From contig JAHEGF010000144.1 of the NCBI GenBank assembly GCA_024645155.1, positions 1 through 8,304 on the forward strand: DNA of 8,304 bases. The letters run 5' to 3'. The notes beneath the pieces were generated by a model, which did not search any database, was not told the DNA's origin, and saw only the letters and a program-made list of their open reading frames with translations. Source of the stretch: Phyllobacteriaceae bacterium. GTDB taxonomy: Bacteria; Pseudomonadota; Alphaproteobacteria; Rhizobiales; Rhizobiaceae. The position numbers and the translations under genes were made by a program. Shown piece by piece: positions 7,781 to 8,304 of this stretch (positions are counted from its first letter, which is position 1; each line of letters starts with the position of its first letter).

Positions 7781-7786
7781 CAGCTA

Positions 7787-8053
7787 TTGTCCGAAAATGT
7801 CAACCGGTTTCTCGGCGACACACCTGGGCGGGTCGTGTTGAAACTCGCAGTATTGTCGTTCCTTTTCGGCATAGTCATGAGCGCATTCGGCTGGTCGCCG
7901 CTCAATGTCATTGATTTCGTGGTTGAGGGGATCGCCCGCCTATGGAATATGGGGTTTGAGGCATTTGAACGGTTTTTCGGCCATGTCTTGCTTGGAGCAG
8001 CAATAGTCGTTCCGGCATTTTTTCTGATCCGGTTGTTGAAGTACCGGTCGTAG
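7787..8053 (+). CDS. Small two-helix membrane protein, DUF6460-like
   Basis: An 88-residue protein of unknown function, started at TTG behind GGTGGAGG. A short polar head (MSENVNRFLGDTPGR) is followed by a membrane helix at about 16-35, an amphipathic middle containing the conserved-looking RLWNMGFEAFERFF (51-64), a second helix at about 65-84, and a short basic tail (RLLKYRS). The pattern of an RFLG/TPGRV opening, an 'FGWSPLNVIDF' turn after helix 1, the 'WNMGFEA' centre and the 'VVPAFFLIRLLK' end resembles DUF6460 proteins of Hyphomicrobiales as I recall them. Both termini would lie on the same side of the membrane. It is transcribed away from tamA, and the MATE exporter follows 120 bases downstream on the same strand, possibly co-transcribed. 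Being a real gene is well supported by the ribosome-binding site and composition; the family name is less sure and no role is claimed. Confidence 0.82.
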   Translation: MSENVNRFLGDTPGRVVLKLAVLSFLFGIVMSAFGWSPLNVIDFVVEGIARLWNMGFEAFERFFGHVLLGAAIVVPAFFLIRLLKYRS

Positions 8054-8080
8054 CACCCGAAAACGCTATCAGCTGAAATA

Positions 8081-8109
8081 TTGAAGATTGCCAATTGCCG
8101 GAATATTTT
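8081..8109 (+). promoter_or_regulatory. Candidate promoter for the MATE exporter gene
   Basis: TTGAAG (8081-8086) and TATTTT (8104-8109) are 17 bases apart, each matching 4 of 6 consensus bases. Together with the 120-base gap before the MATE gene this suggests that gene may have its own promoter. The interval is AT-rich enough that chance is a real alternative. Confidence 0.3.
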
Positions 8110-8162
8110 CCATAGCACGTTTCCGGTGCACCGTTTTCTGTCACACTTGCAAGGCCTGAACC

Positions 8163-8167
8163 GGAGG
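8163..8167 (+). promoter_or_regulatory. Ribosome-binding site of the MATE exporter
   Basis: GGAGG lies 6 bases before the GTG at 8174. It is a near-perfect Shine-Dalgarno core at the right distance and supports GTG as the start, since no ATG stands upstream at a suitable place in this frame. Confidence 0.7.
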
Positions 8168-8173
8168 AATTCC

Positions 8174-8304
8174 GTGAGTACCATTCCGGAACTACCGGTG
8201 AAAATCAGGCCGTTTCCTGTGACCCACCGTTCCGTCCTGGCAATTGCAGTGCCGATGACACTTGCCTATGTCACGACACCGCTTCTGGGCATAGTTGACA
8301 CGGC
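8174..8304 (+). CDS. MATE-family efflux transporter, DinF-type, N-terminal fragment
   Basis: The first 43 codons of a gene that runs off the right edge. From the GTG the protein opens with a short hydrophilic leader (STIPELPVKIRPFPVTHRS), then enters the first membrane helix with LAIAVPMTLAYVTTPLLG followed by IVDTA. The run 'P-M-T-L-A-Y' then 'TPLLG-VDTA' is the typical first-helix signature of DinF-subfamily MATE proteins, which are inner-membrane exporters driven by sodium or proton gradients that expel cationic drugs and other organic compounds. GGAGG sits 6 bases ahead of the GTG. The gene follows the small DUF6460-like gene by 120 bases on the same strand. Substrate and completeness cannot be judged from this fragment. 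Confidence 0.85.
   Translation, partial: MSTIPELPVKIRPFPVTHRSVLAIAVPMTLAYVTTPLLGIVDT

Larger units (their letters stand above)
7478..7786. promoter_or_regulatory. Divergent intergenic control region between tamA and the DUF6460 gene
   Basis: About 300 bases with no convincing gene; small frames on both strands lack recognisable protein character. It must hold the promoters for the leftward tamA-tamB unit and the rightward membrane-protein gene. For the leftward side the best -10-like hexamer is TATGAT (minus strand, 7604-7609), but no good -35 stands at the right distance, so no promoter is claimed there. The rightward side has a promoter candidate at 7731-7759 and a 19-base dyad just upstream of it. 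An 8-base inverted repeat (ATGGATTG at 7574-7581, CAATCCAT at 7620-7627) is also present, at a level chance could explain. Confidence 0.6.

Noticed and set aside
7650..7841. 63-codon plus-strand frame overlapping the start of the DUF6460 gene
   Set aside because: Cysteine-rich product without recognisable features, poor start context, and conflict with the strongly supported TTG-started gene.
8115..8140. Possible terminator after the DUF6460 gene (GCAC-loop-GTGC, overlapping palindrome CGGTGCACCG, then TTTT)
   Set aside because: The stem is only 4 base pairs with a 7-base loop, and the palindrome has no loop. The T run is short and offset. Too weak to call a Rho-independent terminator.

Overview
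The window looks like chromosomal DNA of an alphaproteobacterium, most likely of the Hyphomicrobiales (Rhizobiales). The grounds are moderate GC, a small DUF6460-type membrane protein of a kind I associate with that order, and the sequence character of the TamA, TamB and MATE proteins. This is inferred from protein character only; no database search was possible. I see no insertion sequence, tRNA, rRNA, CRISPR array or phage gene.

From left to right, four minus-strand genes form what looks like one transcription unit, read right to left: tamA (5519-7477), tamB (1230-5519), an acyl-CoA dehydrogenase (48-1190) and the first 14 codons of a PfkB-type sugar kinase that runs off the left edge (1-44). 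Packing is tight. tamA and tamB overlap at a TGATG junction, the dehydrogenase starts 39 bases after tamB, and the kinase GTG lies one codon beyond the dehydrogenase stop, in the same frame. A divergent control region of about 300 bases (7478-7786) follows. To its right, on the plus strand, are a DUF6460-like two-helix membrane protein with a TTG start (7787-8053) and the first 43 codons of a DinF-type MATE exporter (8174 to the right edge).

TamA (outer-membrane Omp85 barrel with POTRA domains) and TamB (long periplasmic AsmA-like protein with the DUF490/TamB C-terminal domain) form the translocation and assembly module, which works in outer-membrane protein insertion and probably in phospholipid transport across the envelope. 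The two metabolic genes downstream share the operon but have no evident mechanistic link to it. The dehydrogenase lacks the usual catalytic Glu in the C-terminal loop and carries one in the isovaleryl-CoA/long-chain dehydrogenase position instead.

The window is mostly ordinary housekeeping and envelope DNA, and I do not see a wholly new system. The points most worth a second look are the cleavable-looking signal peptide on TamB, a lone pair of cysteines at the mature N-terminus of TamA, the uncharacterised DUF6460 gene divergent from tamAB, and a dyad and a shared 10-mer in the plus-strand upstream regions.
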